From Clostridium sp. BNL1100 (GTDB lineage Bacteria > Bacillota > Clostridia > Acetivibrionales > DSM-1351): a stretch of 64,000 nucleotides of DNA. This document shows, one piece after another, positions 35,440 to 44,958 of this stretch. The position numbers were made by a program, and so were the translations under genes. Under the pieces are notes generated by a model. That model had not been told where the DNA came from. It did not search any database and saw nothing but the letters and a program-made list of their open reading frames with translations. Each line of letters starts with the position of its first letter. Position 1 is the stretch's first letter. The stretch covers positions 1,989,001 through 2,053,000 of the forward strand of contig NC_016791.1 of the NCBI RefSeq assembly GCF_000244875.1, given 5' to 3'.

Positions 35440-37032
35440 TTGAGTTCAAATAATAAAAAATTAACAGGTGCCGCAATAATAGTAATGGCATCGTTGGTTG
35501 TAAGCAGAATAACGGGTTATCTCAGAACAATACTTATTAATAATCTGCTTACGGCAGCACAGTCGGATTCATTGCTGGCAGCGTTCAGAACGACTGACTT
35601 GATGTACAATTTATTAATCGGAGGGGCAATTTCCGCTGCACTTGTTCCCGTACTATCAGGATACATAGCTAAAGATGAGGAAGAAGACGGCTGGAAAGCT
35701 ATCGGAACTTTTGTAAACGTTGTATTTGTAACCATGATTGGTGTATGTATACTTGGAGTAATATTTGCTCCCGCTGTTGTATCCATGACTGCGTCAGGCT
35801 TAACGGGCGAAAAAAGAGAGCTGACAATCCAGCTTACCAGAATACTGTTCCCGTCAGTTGGTTTTATGATGCTTGCAGGAATAACAAACGGAGTCCTTTA
35901 TTCATATAAGAGGTTTGCTTCCGCTGCATTTGCACCGTCAGTTTACAATCTTGGAACTGCACTTAGCATACTCATACTTAGCAGATTTGGTGTAAGATAC
36001 GTTGCATTCGGCGTATTGGCAAGTGCAATCATATATTTCATAATGCAGATATCCTTCGCATGGCCCAATTTAAAGTATTACAGGCCTAAAATTCTTTGGC
36101 AGAATCAGGGGTTCAGAAGGCTGTTCAAGCTTGCAATACCATCTCTTGCAGCATCTGCCATAGCACAAATAAATATACTTATATCACTGAACTTTATATC
36201 AATGTTCAGAAATGACGGAAGCATAACGGCATATTACAATGCAAATGATTTATGGCAGCTGCCCTACGGCATATTTGCAATGGGACTTGGAACAGCTATT
36301 CTTCCTACACTTTCAGAAAAACTGGCACTTAAAAAGGTAGGAGAATTTAAGGAAATACTTGATAATGGTTTTCGAACAATTCTGTACCTTATAATACCGT
36401 CATCAGTGGCATTTATAGTCCTTTCTCAACCTGTTGTCAGCGTTGTTTACAAATGGTCGCAAGTTATCGGGAAAGAGAGAATCATAACGGCAGGCAGTAT
36501 ATTATTACTGTTTACGGCTGCAATGATCGCCCAGTCAATGCTTGCTCTTCTGAACAGAGCTTTTTATGCGGATAATGATACCAAGACGCCTCTTTACATT
36601 GGTACAATATCTATTGTACTAAACTTTGTTTTCTGTTACATATTTATGAAAGCTACAGATCTGGGCCCCGCCGGAATGTCATTATCATATTCCATACAAA
36701 GCGTGGTAAATATGGCTATTATGATGGTGATAATATCAAAACGAATGAATGGAATGGGATGGAAAAAACTGCTTAACTATTCATTAAAGCTGTTGGGAGC
36801 TGCGGTTATAATGGGGGTAGTATTATTCATATTAAACAGATTTATCCCTGTTGATTTTACAAAGCCTTTTGTAATGCACTCAAAACTGATTGAAATAGCA
36901 GCCTTGGGAATAGAAATTGTAGTAGGGGCATCGGTTTATTTTGCATTTACCATGTTGTTTAAGGTTGACGAGGCAGTTGCAGTTAAGAACAAATTTATTG
37001 GGAAAATTAAGCACTTAGTAAAAAAATCATAA
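35440..37032 (+). CDS. murJ: Lipid II flippase MurJ (MviN)
   Basis: 530 aa from a TTG at 35440, chosen because GGGAGGG (35427-35433) is 6 bases upstream. Earlier in-frame TTG codons lack an RBS. About 14 membrane segments. MurJ/MOP-exporter motifs: SRITGYLRTILI near the N-terminus, GGAISAALVPVLSGY, LPYGIFAMGLGTAILPTLS and LLNRAFYADNDTKTPL. It flips lipid II across the membrane for peptidoglycan synthesis. It lies 54 bases after cinA and 96 bases before recA. Confidence 0.9.
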   Translation: MSSNNKKLTGAAIIVMASLVVSRITGYLRTILINNLLTAAQSDSLLAAFRTTDLMYNLLIGGAISAALVPVLSGYIAKDEEEDGWKAIGTFVNVVFVTMIGVCILGVIFAPAVVSMTASGLTGEKRELTIQLTRILFPSVGFMMLAGITNGVLYSYKRFASAAFAPSVYNLGTALSILILSRFGVRYVAFGVLASAIIYFIMQISFAWPNLKYYRPKILWQNQGFRRLFKLAIPSLAASAIAQINILISLNFISMFRNDGSITAYYNANDLWQLPYGIFAMGLGTAILPTLSEKLALKKVGEFKEILDNGFRTILYLIIPSSVAFIVLSQPVVSVVYKWSQVIGKERIITAGSILLLFTAAMIAQSMLALLNRAFYADNDTKTPLYIGTISIVLNFVFCYIFMKATDLGPAGMSLSYSIQSVVNMAIMMVIISKRMNGMGWKKLLNYSLKLLGAAVIMGVVLFILNRFIPVDFTKPFVMHSKLIEIAALGIEIVVGASVYFAFTMLFKVDEAVAVKNKFIGKIKHLVKKS

Positions 37033-37058
37033 GTAACAAAATATTTTAAATTTAACAG

Positions 37059-37087
37059 TTGACTGTAGATAAAATAAAATATATAAT
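37059..37087 (+). promoter_or_regulatory. recA promoter
   Basis: TTGACT (37059-37064), 17-base spacer, TATAAT (37082-37087): a near-consensus sigma-A promoter directly before the LexA box. Confidence 0.8.
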
Positions 37088-37094
37088 TAAAAAA

Positions 37095-37106
37095 GAACAA
37101 ATGTTC
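37095..37106 (+). promoter_or_regulatory. LexA (SOS) box of recA
   Basis: GAACAAATGTTC, a perfect GAAC-N4-GTTC site 7 bases downstream of the -10. It overlaps the expected transcription start and supports SOS control of recA. Confidence 0.88.
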
Positions 37107-37128
37107 GAACGATAAAGGAGGTCACCCC

Positions 37129-38175
37129 GTGTTAGAAAAGAAAAAAGCATTAGAGATGGCTTTGGGCCAGATAGAGAAACAGTTTGGCAAAGGTGCGGTA
37201 ATGAAGTTGGGCGAAAATTCGCATATGAATATAGAGAGTATTCCTACAGGGTCAATGAGCCTTGATCTGGCACTCGGAGTAGGAGGAGTTCCCAGAGGAA
37301 GAATAGTGGAAATTTTCGGGCCTGAGTCATCAGGTAAAACAACAGTTGCACTGCATATTATTGCAGAGGCTCAAAAAGCCGGAGGCGAAGCTGCATTTAT
37401 TGACGCAGAACATGCCCTTGATCCTGTGTATGCAAAGAAACTTGGGGTTGATATAGAAAATTTGATAGTATCACAGCCTGATACAGGTGAACAGGCTCTT
37501 GAGATTACAGAAGCACTTGTAAGAAGCGGTGCCATAGATGTTATTGTAGTTGACTCTGTTGCTGCTCTTGTGCCTAAGGCGGAAATTGACGGAGAAATGG
37601 GAGATTCACATATAGGATTACAAGCAAGGCTCATGTCACAGGCACTGAGAAAATTAGCCGGTGTTATTAGTAAATCAAAGACAACAGCTATATTTATTAA
37701 TCAGCTTCGTGAGAAGGTTGGTATAATGTTCGGTAATCCGGAAACTACGCCGGGTGGTAGGGCATTAAAGTTCTATTCCTCAGTAAGGCTTGATGTCAGA
37801 AGAATAGAAGCCATTAAGCAAGCTAATGAAGTTGTTGGTAACAGAACAAGAGTAAAGGTTGTAAAAAACAAAGTTGCACCTCCATTCAAAGAAGCAGAGT
37901 TTGATATCGTTTATGGTGAGGGTATATCAAGAGAAGGTAGTATACTTGACATAGCTGTTAGCATGGATATTGTCAACAAGAGTGGAGCGTGGTTCTCATA
38001 CAACGGTCAGCGTATAGGCCAGGGCCGAGAAAATGCAAAACAATATCTAAAAGAAAATCTTGCTATGTGCAGTGAAATTGAGAAACTTATCAGAAGCAAT
38101 TTTATTGTAACTGCTGCTCCACAAAATGAAGGACCCGAAGAAGACGAAGATATTGCACTTGATGAAATTGAATAA
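37129..38175 (+). CDS. recA: Recombinase RecA
   Basis: 348 aa, normal length. Forms ATP-dependent filaments on single-stranded DNA for homologous recombination and triggers LexA self-cleavage. Walker [12 protein letters not shown] (about 66-76), the MAW-type sequence, [20 protein letters not shown], loop L2 with [22 protein letters not shown] (split across 196-217), and an acidic C-terminus are present. The GTG start is preceded by a very strong AGGAGG. recX follows. Confidence 0.97.
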   Translation: MLEKKKALEMALGQIEKQFGKGAVMKLGENSHMNIESIPTGSMSLDLALGVGGVPRGRIVEIFGPESSGKTTVALHIIAEAQKAGGEAAFIDAEHALDPVYAKKLGVDIENLIVSQPDTGEQALEITEALVRSGAIDVIVVDSVAALVPKAEIDGEMGDSHIGLQARLMSQALRKLAGVISKSKTTAIFINQLREKVGIMFGNPETTPGGRALKFYSSVRLDVRRIEAIKQANEVVGNRTRVKVVKNKVAPPFKEAEFDIVYGEGISREGSILDIAVSMDIVNKSGAWFSYNGQRIGQGRENAKQYLKENLAMCSEIEKLIRSNFIVTAAPQNEGPEEDEDIALDEIE

Positions 38176-38215
38176 GTGATATATAGAATAAAAGAAGAAT
38201 AATTAGAGTCATTAT

Positions 38216-38258
38216 AAGGCATGCCGGAGGATTAATTCCATACAGGCATGCCTTATAT
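38216..38258 (+). terminator. Hairpin between recA and recX
   Basis: AAGGCATGCC (38216-38225) / GGCATGCCTT (38245-38254), followed by ATATATAG. It is a probable partial terminator that lets a minority of transcripts continue into recX, as reported for recA-recX in other bacteria. Confidence 0.6.
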
Positions 38259-38299
38259 ATAGTATGGACGTACTATGGGAATACTAAATGGAGGCTGTT

Positions 38300-38920
38300 A
38301 TGCGGATTACATCAATAGAAAAAAGTAATAAGAATAAATCCATGGCAAGTGTCTGCATTGATAATAAGCAAGAATTCGTCTTGCCCCTGAAACGTATTGA
38401 TGCTCTTAACCTTACCATTGACAAAACCATCGAGCAGGAAACGCTGGATTACATACTTAAATATGAGGTTTACGCCGCTGCAAAGAATTCTGCGGTAAAA
38501 TTTCTTTCACTAAAGCTCAGAACTTCTTATGAAGTAATAGAAAAGCTTAGTGAACTTGGGTATGAGGAAAGTACAATAAGCCAAGTGATAAAAGATTTAA
38601 CTGAAATAGATTACATAAATGATTACAAATATGCAGCTAAGTACATATCCGAAAAAACAAAGCTGAAGCCAAAGTCTATAAAGCTAATGGAAATGGAACT
38701 GGAAAATAAGGGGATTCCTAACGATATAATATGCAGTGTTATTGAAGAATTAAACCCTGATGATGATCAGGTAGCTTTGGAATTACTCAAAAAAAGGTAT
38801 TCCAAATATAGTGAGTATGATGAGATTTTGATTAAAAAAATGAAATCTTATCTTGCAGGCAGAGGGTTCAGTTATAATCAAATTTCAAAAGCAATAAGTA
38901 AATACTTACCAGAAGACTGA
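38300..38920 (+). CDS. recX: RecX regulatory protein
   Basis: 206 aa from the ATG at 38300. The ATG at 38288 overlaps the GGAGG (38290-38294) that serves this start. RecX binds and modulates RecA filaments. Three-helix repeats are recognisable: YEVYAAAKNSAVKFLSLKLRTSYEV, then NDYKYAAKYISEKTKLKPKS, and the C-terminal LLKKRYSKY...MKSYLAGRGFSYNQI. Its position after recA supports the call. Confidence 0.88.
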   Translation: MRITSIEKSNKNKSMASVCIDNKQEFVLPLKRIDALNLTIDKTIEQETLDYILKYEVYAAAKNSAVKFLSLKLRTSYEVIEKLSELGYEESTISQVIKDLTEIDYINDYKYAAKYISEKTKLKPKSIKLMEMELENKGIPNDIICSVIEELNPDDDQVALELLKKRYSKYSEYDEILIKKMKSYLAGRGFSYNQISKAISKYLPED

Positions 38921-39081
38921 TGTAATGCGGATTTCAACTGCAACAAAAATTAAATATTTGCAAATTATTTACCTAAAACATTGACAATCTGTAATTATTA
39001 TTAAATAATTTTTAATAGAACTTTTTAGAGTATTAAAACAACAAATATACGATCTTAAAATCGAAACATGGAGGGTTTTGG

Positions 39082-40422
39082 GTGAAAAAAAAGATAGGCA
39101 TCGTCTCATTGGGGTGCCCCAAAAATTTAGTAGACAGCGAGATAATGCTGGGTATGCTGTCACATGCGGATTATGAAATTGTAAACAACAAGGAAGATGC
39201 TAATGTACTTATAGTAAATACATGCGGGTTTATCGAATCCGCTCAGCAGGAATCCATAAATACAATTTTAGAAATGGCAGATGAAAAGGGACGCAATTGT
39301 GAGGTACTTATAGTTACCGGTTGTATGGCAGAAAGGTATAAAGAAAAAATACTTGAACAGATACCGGAAGTAGACGCAGTTCTGGGCACGGGTAATTATA
39401 AAGAAATAGCTGAAGTAATTAATCTTGCTTATATGGGCGAAAAGACAGTATCTTATGGAAAGCTGGACGAAACTGATTATCTTGACCAAGAGAGAGTAAT
39501 TTCGTCAGCCAAACATTCTGTATACTTGAAAATATCAGAAGGATGCGATAATCGCTGCACATACTGTATAATACCGTTTCTCAGAGGTAAATACAGGAGC
39601 CGTAAAATGGAGTCATTAGTTAGAGAAGCTGAGCTTTTAGCTGAAAAAGGTGCAAAGGAAATCATTATTGTTGCACAGGACAGTACTCGTTACGGTATTG
39701 ACTTATATGGCAAAAAAATGCTTCCTGAGTTAATCAGAAAGATATCGGATGTTAGCGGAATAGAATGGATAAGGCTTTTGTATTGCTACCCTGAGGAAAT
39801 AGATGATGGGCTTATTGAAGAAATAGCTAAAAATCCAAAGGTGTGCAAATACCTTGATATACCGATTCAACATGCATCTGATAAAGTATTAAAGCAAATG
39901 GGAAGAAGAGGCACTATTTCTGAGATTAAGCAGGTACTGAATAAATTAAGAGAAAAAGTTAGCGGTATTACTATCAGAACATCACTGATTGTTGGATTTC
40001 CAGGTGAGACAGAGGAAGATTTTGAAGAATTGATTGCTTTTCTAAAGGAATTTAGGCTGGATAGAGTAGGCGTATTTACTTATTCCAAAGAAGATGGTAC
40101 ACCTGCAGCGAAGCTGAAAAGCCAAATACCAAAGCATATTAAAAGAAATAGGCAAAAAAAGATTCTCGAGCTTCAAAATTCAATCAGTAGGGAAATAAAT
40201 CAAGACAGGAATGGAAAAGTCTACAAAACTATAGTTGACGGTATTGCTGATGATGGTATATTCTATTATGGACGTACTTATGCAGAAGCTCCTGAGATTG
40301 ACGGGGTAATTTATTTCACCAGTCCTGAAGAGCTTTCAATAGGTAGTTTTACAGATGTAAAGATTCTTAATTCCGAAGATTATGATTTGATAGGAGAGGT
40401 CATAAATGAATTTACCAAATAA
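39082..40422 (+). CDS. rimO: Ribosomal protein S12 methylthiotransferase RimO
   Basis: 446 aa. Radical SAM methylthiotransferase that modifies an aspartate of ribosomal protein S12. N-terminal UPF0004 domain with the iron-sulfur cysteines (VSLGCPKNLVDSE, NTCGFIESAQQ, TGCMAERY), radical SAM motif CDNRCTYC (about 154-161), and a C-terminal TRAM domain. The GCPKNLVDSE wording distinguishes RimO from MiaB. The start is a GTG with GGAGGG upstream. It overlaps pgsA by 17 bases. Confidence 0.95.
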   Translation: MKKKIGIVSLGCPKNLVDSEIMLGMLSHADYEIVNNKEDANVLIVNTCGFIESAQQESINTILEMADEKGRNCEVLIVTGCMAERYKEKILEQIPEVDAVLGTGNYKEIAEVINLAYMGEKTVSYGKLDETDYLDQERVISSAKHSVYLKISEGCDNRCTYCIIPFLRGKYRSRKMESLVREAELLAEKGAKEIIIVAQDSTRYGIDLYGKKMLPELIRKISDVSGIEWIRLLYCYPEEIDDGLIEEIAKNPKVCKYLDIPIQHASDKVLKQMGRRGTISEIKQVLNKLREKVSGITIRTSLIVGFPGETEEDFEELIAFLKEFRLDRVGVFTYSKEDGTPAAKLKSQIPKHIKRNRQKKILELQNSISREINQDRNGKVYKTIVDGIADDGIFYYGRTYAEAPEIDGVIYFTSPEELSIGSFTDVKILNSEDYDLIGEVINEFTK

Positions 40423-41026
40423 AATAACTATATCAAGGATATTTTTAGTTCCGTTATTTATGATTTTTGTTATACCAATTCCTGATGCTACAGTTAATTT
40501 TCAGCTTTTGTCTTTCTTGAAAGATGAAATGTTGTCAGTTAATAATTTTATAAATAATTATGGAAGTTATGTTGCTGCTGCGTTATTTATTTTGGCTGCA
40601 AGCACTGACGGGGTTGACGGATATATTGCCAGAAAGCATAAACTTGTTACTGCTTTTGGAAAATTTCTTGATCCAATAGCCGATAAATTACTAATTACTG
40701 CAGCATTGATTGCTTTGGTTCAACAGCAAGTTGTAACAGGTTGGGCAGCTATGATTATAATCTCCAGAGAACTTTTAGTTACAGGATTACGTTTGGTTGC
40801 CGCAGGAGAAGGACAGGTTATTGCAGCAAACAAGTCAGGAAAAGTTAAAATGGTATTCCAAACTGTTGCAGTTTCGGTTTGTCTTTTAAAGAATTGGCCA
40901 TTCTCAATATTTACAGATGTGCCGGTTGACTCCTACCTGATGTTTATAGCTGTTATAATAACTATATATTCAGGAATTGACTTCTTTGCAAAGAACTTAA
41001 AAATACTTAAGTCTGGCGGGATGTAA
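40406..41026 (+). CDS. pgsA: CDP-diacylglycerol-glycerol-3-phosphate 3-phosphatidyltransferase
   Basis: 206 aa integral membrane enzyme for phosphatidylglycerophosphate synthesis. The CDP-alcohol phosphotransferase signature DG-x2-AR-x8-G-x3-D-x3-D is complete (DGYIARKHKLVTAFGKFL, followed by DPIAD, about 73-96). Its ATG lies inside the 3' end of rimO with a good AGGAGAGG RBS, so translation is probably coupled. Confidence 0.93.
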   Translation: MNLPNKITISRIFLVPLFMIFVIPIPDATVNFQLLSFLKDEMLSVNNFINNYGSYVAAALFILAASTDGVDGYIARKHKLVTAFGKFLDPIADKLLITAALIALVQQQVVTGWAAMIIISRELLVTGLRLVAAGEGQVIAANKSGKVKMVFQTVAVSVCLLKNWPFSIFTDVPVDSYLMFIAVIITIYSGIDFFAKNLKILKSGGM

Positions 41027-41055
41027 AACCAATCATCTATATTGATATACAAATG

Positions 41056-41084
41056 TAGCCGTAGGAAACTGCGGCTATTTATTA
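41056..41084 (+). terminator. Terminator after pgsA
   Basis: 9-bp stem TAGCCGTAG / CTGCGGCTA around a stable GAAA tetraloop (41065-41068), followed by TTTATTAT. Confidence 0.8.
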
Positions 41085-41159
41085 TGTCTTAGGTCTTAGT
41101 GGTAGAGAGGTTCGGTAAAGAAAGAACCAAAATAAAAACATGTTTATGTAAATTTAATA

Positions 41160-41168
41160 TTAGTACCT
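41160..41168 (+). promoter_or_regulatory. FapR-like half-site
   Basis: TTAGTACCT equals the left arm of the FapR consensus, but the right arm is not conserved. It lies inside a pair of 12-base direct repeats (AATTTAATATTA at 41151 and 41175) upstream of the fapR promoter. Confidence 0.3.
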
Positions 41169-41197
41169 GCGGGAAATTTAATATTATCAGAAAATAG

Positions 41198-41226
41198 TTG
41201 CAATAATAGTAAAGTTAATATATAAT
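41198..41226 (+). promoter_or_regulatory. fapR-operon promoter
   Basis: TTGCAA (41198-41203), 17-base spacer, TATAAT (41221-41226), 64 bases before the fapR start. Confidence 0.75.
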
Positions 41227-41240
41227 CCTATTATCAGCAA

Positions 41241-41257
41241 TTAGTATCTGGTAATAA
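41241..41257 (+). promoter_or_regulatory. FapR operator
   Basis: TTAGTATCTGGTAATAA closely matches the FapR palindrome (TTAGTACCTnnTACTAA type). It sits just downstream of the predicted transcription start, where binding would repress the operon. Malonyl-CoA releases FapR in characterised systems. Confidence 0.75.
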
Positions 41258-41289
41258 TTATAGATAATAATTATAAGGGGTGGTTGTAA

Positions 41290-41874
41290 GTGAGCAGATC
41301 TTCTTCTCACAAACAGCAAAGGCAAAAGACTCTGCTTGAAAAAATTAAGTACGACCCATTTTTAACAGATGAAGAATTAGCTGATTATTTTAAAGTGAGC
41401 GTACCAACAATCAGACTCGACCGACTGGAACTTTCAATTCCAGAGCTGCGTGAAAGAATTAAAAATGTTGCCGAGAGCAATCAGGAAAAATTGAAGTCAC
41501 TTAAAAGCAGGGAATTTATCGGCGAATTAATAGATTTACAGCTTGGGCAAAATGCAATTTCACTTATGGAAACCAACAGTACAATGGCATTTGAAAAAAC
41601 TCATATTGTACGGGGACACTATATTTACTCATTGGCAGAGACCCTTGCTATTGCAGTAATAGATTCACAGGTAGCCTTAGTTGGAGTGGCAAATATAAAG
41701 TACAAGATTCCTGTTTATGCAGGGGCAAGAATTATAGCAAAAGCAGAGGTCAGGGAGTCTAAGGGAAACAGGTTTATTGTCTGGGTCAAAATATACGAAA
41801 AAAACGTTGAAGTATTCAGAGGAAAATTTATACTGGTATCTCTTAATGAAAATACAATTAAAGAAAAAATATGA
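41290..41874 (+). CDS. fapR: FapR, malonyl-CoA-responsive fatty-acid biosynthesis repressor
   Basis: 194 aa. N-terminal HTH ([32 protein letters not shown], split about 28-59) and a C-terminal hot-dog effector domain ([17 protein letters not shown], about 137-153) match FapR. It leads the plsX-fab operon, and a FapR operator lies in its own leader, so autoregulation is expected. It starts with GTG; GGGG is close upstream. Confidence 0.93.
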   Translation: MSRSSSHKQQRQKTLLEKIKYDPFLTDEELADYFKVSVPTIRLDRLELSIPELRERIKNVAESNQEKLKSLKSREFIGELIDLQLGQNAISLMETNSTMAFEKTHIVRGHYIYSLAETLAIAVIDSQVALVGVANIKYKIPVYAGARIIAKAEVRESKGNRFIVWVKIYEKNVEVFRGKFILVSLNENTIKEKI

Positions 41875-41931
41875 AATTGTTTAAGTATATTCTGAATATT
41901 TATTTAATGATACTTTTGGAGAGTGACAAAG

Positions 41932-42960
41932 ATGATTAACATTATTGTTGATGCGATGGGTGGAGATAATGCACCTGATGCTATAATAGACGGTTGTGTT
42001 GAAGCAATAAATATGAAAGAAGGCTTCAATATTACTCTTGTTGGTAAAAGCGAAATTATAGAAAATAATTTAAGTAAAAAGGAATTTAATAAAGATAGAA
42101 TAAACATTGTCAATGCAACAGAGGTTATAACAGGAGAGGATACTCCTACAAAGGCAATAAGAAATAAAAAGGATTCCTCCATGGTTGTAGGTATGAGGCT
42201 CTTAAAAGAAAATAAGGGTGATGCATTTATATCAGCAGGTAATACCGGAGCTATTATGACAGGGGCACTATTGATTGTAGGTCGTATAAAGGGAATCGAC
42301 AGGCCATCACTTCCGGCATTGGTTCCGTCAAAAAAAGATATGGTTCTGATAATAGATGCAGGTATGAATACCGTTTGCAGACCAATAAATTACTTACAAT
42401 TCGGCATAATGGGTTCCATTTATATGAAACTGATTTATAAAAAAGAAAACCCAAAAGTCGGCCTTTTGAATGTAGGGTCGGAAGATGCAAAGGGAAATGA
42501 TACTCTCAAGCAGGCATTCAGTATTCTTTCTTCTTCTCAAATCAATTTTGTGGGAAATACCGAAGGGAACAATATCCCGGGCGGAGATGTTGACGTAGCT
42601 GTTTGTGACGGCTATGTAGGAAATGTTGCTTTAAAGCTTTATGAAGGTGCGGGATCTCTGTTTCTTGGAGAACTTAAAAAAATATTTACATCAAATTTTT
42701 TAACAAAGCTTTGTTATCTGATGCTTAAACCGTTTTTTAAGAATTTTAAAAGTAAATTCGATCCTGATGAACTTGCAGGAGCTCCTGTTTTAGGTGTTAA
42801 TGGATTGGTAATAAAGAGTCATGGTTCATCGAAGGCAAAAACAATAAGATATGCAATTTTAAATAGAGCTATACCGTTAATAGAAAATGGCGTAGTAAAT
42901 GAAATTAAAGAACAATTCAAGAATATGGAGGTGGACTCTTCCGATGATAAAATCGACTAA
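41932..42960 (+). CDS. plsX: Phosphate acyltransferase PlsX
   Basis: 342 aa from the ATG at 41932 (GGAGAG 8 bases upstream). Converts acyl-ACP to acyl-phosphate for phosphatidic acid synthesis. IIVDAMGGDNAPDAIIDG at the N-terminus, SAGNTGAIMTGALL, and the C-terminal GAPVLGVNGLVIKSHGSS are diagnostic. It overlaps fabH by 17 bases. Confidence 0.95.
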   Translation: MINIIVDAMGGDNAPDAIIDGCVEAINMKEGFNITLVGKSEIIENNLSKKEFNKDRINIVNATEVITGEDTPTKAIRNKKDSSMVVGMRLLKENKGDAFISAGNTGAIMTGALLIVGRIKGIDRPSLPALVPSKKDMVLIIDAGMNTVCRPINYLQFGIMGSIYMKLIYKKENPKVGLLNVGSEDAKGNDTLKQAFSILSSSQINFVGNTEGNNIPGGDVDVAVCDGYVGNVALKLYEGAGSLFLGELKKIFTSNFLTKLCYLMLKPFFKNFKSKFDPDELAGAPVLGVNGLVIKSHGSSKAKTIRYAILNRAIPLIENGVVNEIKEQFKNMEVDSSDDKID

Positions 42961-43942
42961 GAGTGTAGGGATAATAGGTACAGGAAGCTTTGTACCCGAA
43001 AAAGTACTTACCAATAATGATTTGGAAAAATTGGTTGATACATCAGACGAATGGATTATAAAAAGAACAGGAATATCAGAGAGACGCGTCTTAGATGTTG
43101 ACGTTCCTAATTACACGATGGGAATTGAGGCAGCAAAGAGGGCTTTGGAAGATGCAGGCCTAAATGCTGAGGACATTGATTTGATTATTCTATCAACCGA
43201 AGCCCCTGACTACATGTCGCCATCAATGGCATGTATTATTCAAGGCGCTATTGGAGCTGTGAATGCTACTGCATTTGATATAAATGCAGCTTGTACAGGG
43301 TTTATTTACTCTTTGTCCGTTGCACAGCAGTTTATTGCAAATGGAGTTTATAAGCATGCTTTAGTAATTGGTTGCGAAGGTTTGTCAAAAATTGTTGACT
43401 GGAAAGACAGAAATACCTGTATTCTATTCGGTGACGCTGCCGGTGCGGTAGTACTTGGAGAAGTTGATGAAGGATATGGAATACTTGATTCATTCCTTGG
43501 ATCAAACGGAGCTGAAGGTATGAATATAACAATTCCAAACCTGTATTTATCCGAAGAAGAAAAGGAAAAGAGAATAGAAGGAAAATACAATTCAATATGG
43601 ATGGATGGCAAAGAGGTATTTAAATTTGCCGTAAAGGCCATGTCAACTGCAACAATGCATGTTTTAGATAATCTAAATATGGATATAAATGAGCTTGATT
43701 TCATTTTTCCACATCAGGCAAATACCAGAATTATTGATGGTGCCATAAAGAAACTTGGTATTACAGATGATAAAATACACTACATTATAAATAAATACGG
43801 TAATATTTCATCAGCATCCATCCCTGTAGCAATGGATGAAGCCAAAAGGGAAGGAAAGTTGAAAAAAGACGACAAAATGGTTCTTGTTGCTTTTGGCGGA
43901 GGACTGACCTGGGGGTCAATGGCTGTTAAGTGGTTTAAATAG
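42944..43942 (+). CDS. fabH: 3-oxoacyl-ACP synthase III
   Basis: 332 aa from the ATG at 42944, with GGAGGTGG 9 bases upstream inside plsX. Condenses acetyl-CoA (or branched acyl-CoA) with malonyl-ACP to start fatty-acid synthesis. The catalytic triad is visible: Cys in INAACTGFIYS, His in FPHQANTRI, Asn in NKYGNISSAS. The DEWIIKRTGISERR region binds CoA. Confidence 0.95.
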   Translation: MIKSTKSVGIIGTGSFVPEKVLTNNDLEKLVDTSDEWIIKRTGISERRVLDVDVPNYTMGIEAAKRALEDAGLNAEDIDLIILSTEAPDYMSPSMACIIQGAIGAVNATAFDINAACTGFIYSLSVAQQFIANGVYKHALVIGCEGLSKIVDWKDRNTCILFGDAAGAVVLGEVDEGYGILDSFLGSNGAEGMNITIPNLYLSEEEKEKRIEGKYNSIWMDGKEVFKFAVKAMSTATMHVLDNLNMDINELDFIFPHQANTRIIDGAIKKLGITDDKIHYIINKYGNISSASIPVAMDEAKREGKLKKDDKMVLVAFGGGLTWGSMAVKWFK

Positions 43943-43987
43943 CAAATAATTAATGTATTATTCTTTATAATGAGTAGGAGGATTTAT

Positions 43988-44920
43988 ATGGGTAAAGTAG
44001 CTTTTTTATTTCCTGGGCAAGGTGCTCAGTACGTAGGAATGGGTAAGGAAATCGCAGACGAATATAACAGTGCCGGTAAAATATTTGACGAAGCAACAGA
44101 GGCATTGGGTTTTGATGTCAGGGAAATGATATTCAACAGTGATGATGAAACATTAAAGATAACTGAAAACACCCAGCCAACTATTGTTACTACCAGTATT
44201 GCCTGCATGCAGCCTCTTTTGGAAAAGGGTATCAAACCTGATTTTGTGGCCGGTTTGAGTCTTGGTGAATATGCTGCCCATGTTGCAGCAGGTACAATTA
44301 GCTTCAAGAACGCTGTTTCTCTTGTTAAAAAAAGAGGAAAGTATATGCAGGAGGCTGTACCTGTAGGAGTTGGAGCTATGGCAGCAATTATAGGACTTGA
44401 AAATAATGATGTAATAGAGTGTTGTAAAGAGGCATCACAAATAGGTATTGTTGAACCGGCTAATTTCAACTGCCCGGGTCAGATAGTCGTGGCAGGAGAA
44501 ACTGCAGCTGTCGAAAAGGCAGCGGAGCTTTGCAAGGCTAAAGGAGCTAAGAGAGCAATGTTGCTGCCTGTCAGTGCACCATTCCACTGCAGTCTTTTAA
44601 AGCCTGCAGGAGAGAAACTTGCAGTTGAACTTGATAAGGTATCCTTGAATGACATAAAGATTCCTGTGGTAACAAATGTTACAGGTGATGCTGTTACAGA
44701 TAAAGGTATGGTCAAGGATCTTTTAATAAGACAGGTTAGCACCTCCGTACTTTGGGAAAAATGTATAAGAACTATGCTTGCCGATGGTGTGGATACATTT
44801 GTAGAAATAGGCCCTGGAAAGGCTTTGAGCGGCTTTGTAAAGAAGATTGACAAAAACGTGACAGTAATAAATGTTGAGAATTTGGAAACCTTGAATAAAG
44901 CGTTTGAAGTACTGGCTTAA
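43988..44920 (+). CDS. fabD: Malonyl-CoA:ACP transacylase
   Basis: 310 aa from the ATG at 43988 (GGAGG 6 bases upstream). FLFPGQGAQYVGMG at the N-terminus and the serine nucleophile in AGLSLGEYAAHVAAG (about 91) are clear. It loads malonyl onto ACP. It is third in the plsX-fab operon. Confidence 0.95.
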   Translation: MGKVAFLFPGQGAQYVGMGKEIADEYNSAGKIFDEATEALGFDVREMIFNSDDETLKITENTQPTIVTTSIACMQPLLEKGIKPDFVAGLSLGEYAAHVAAGTISFKNAVSLVKKRGKYMQEAVPVGVGAMAAIIGLENNDVIECCKEASQIGIVEPANFNCPGQIVVAGETAAVEKAAELCKAKGAKRAMLLPVSAPFHCSLLKPAGEKLAVELDKVSLNDIKIPVVTNVTGDAVTDKGMVKDLLIRQVSTSVLWEKCIRTMLADGVDTFVEIGPGKALSGFVKKIDKNVTVINVENLETLNKAFEVLA

Positions 44921-44958
44921 AATACTTAATAGTTGTTTGGTTTGGAGGTGTACACAAA

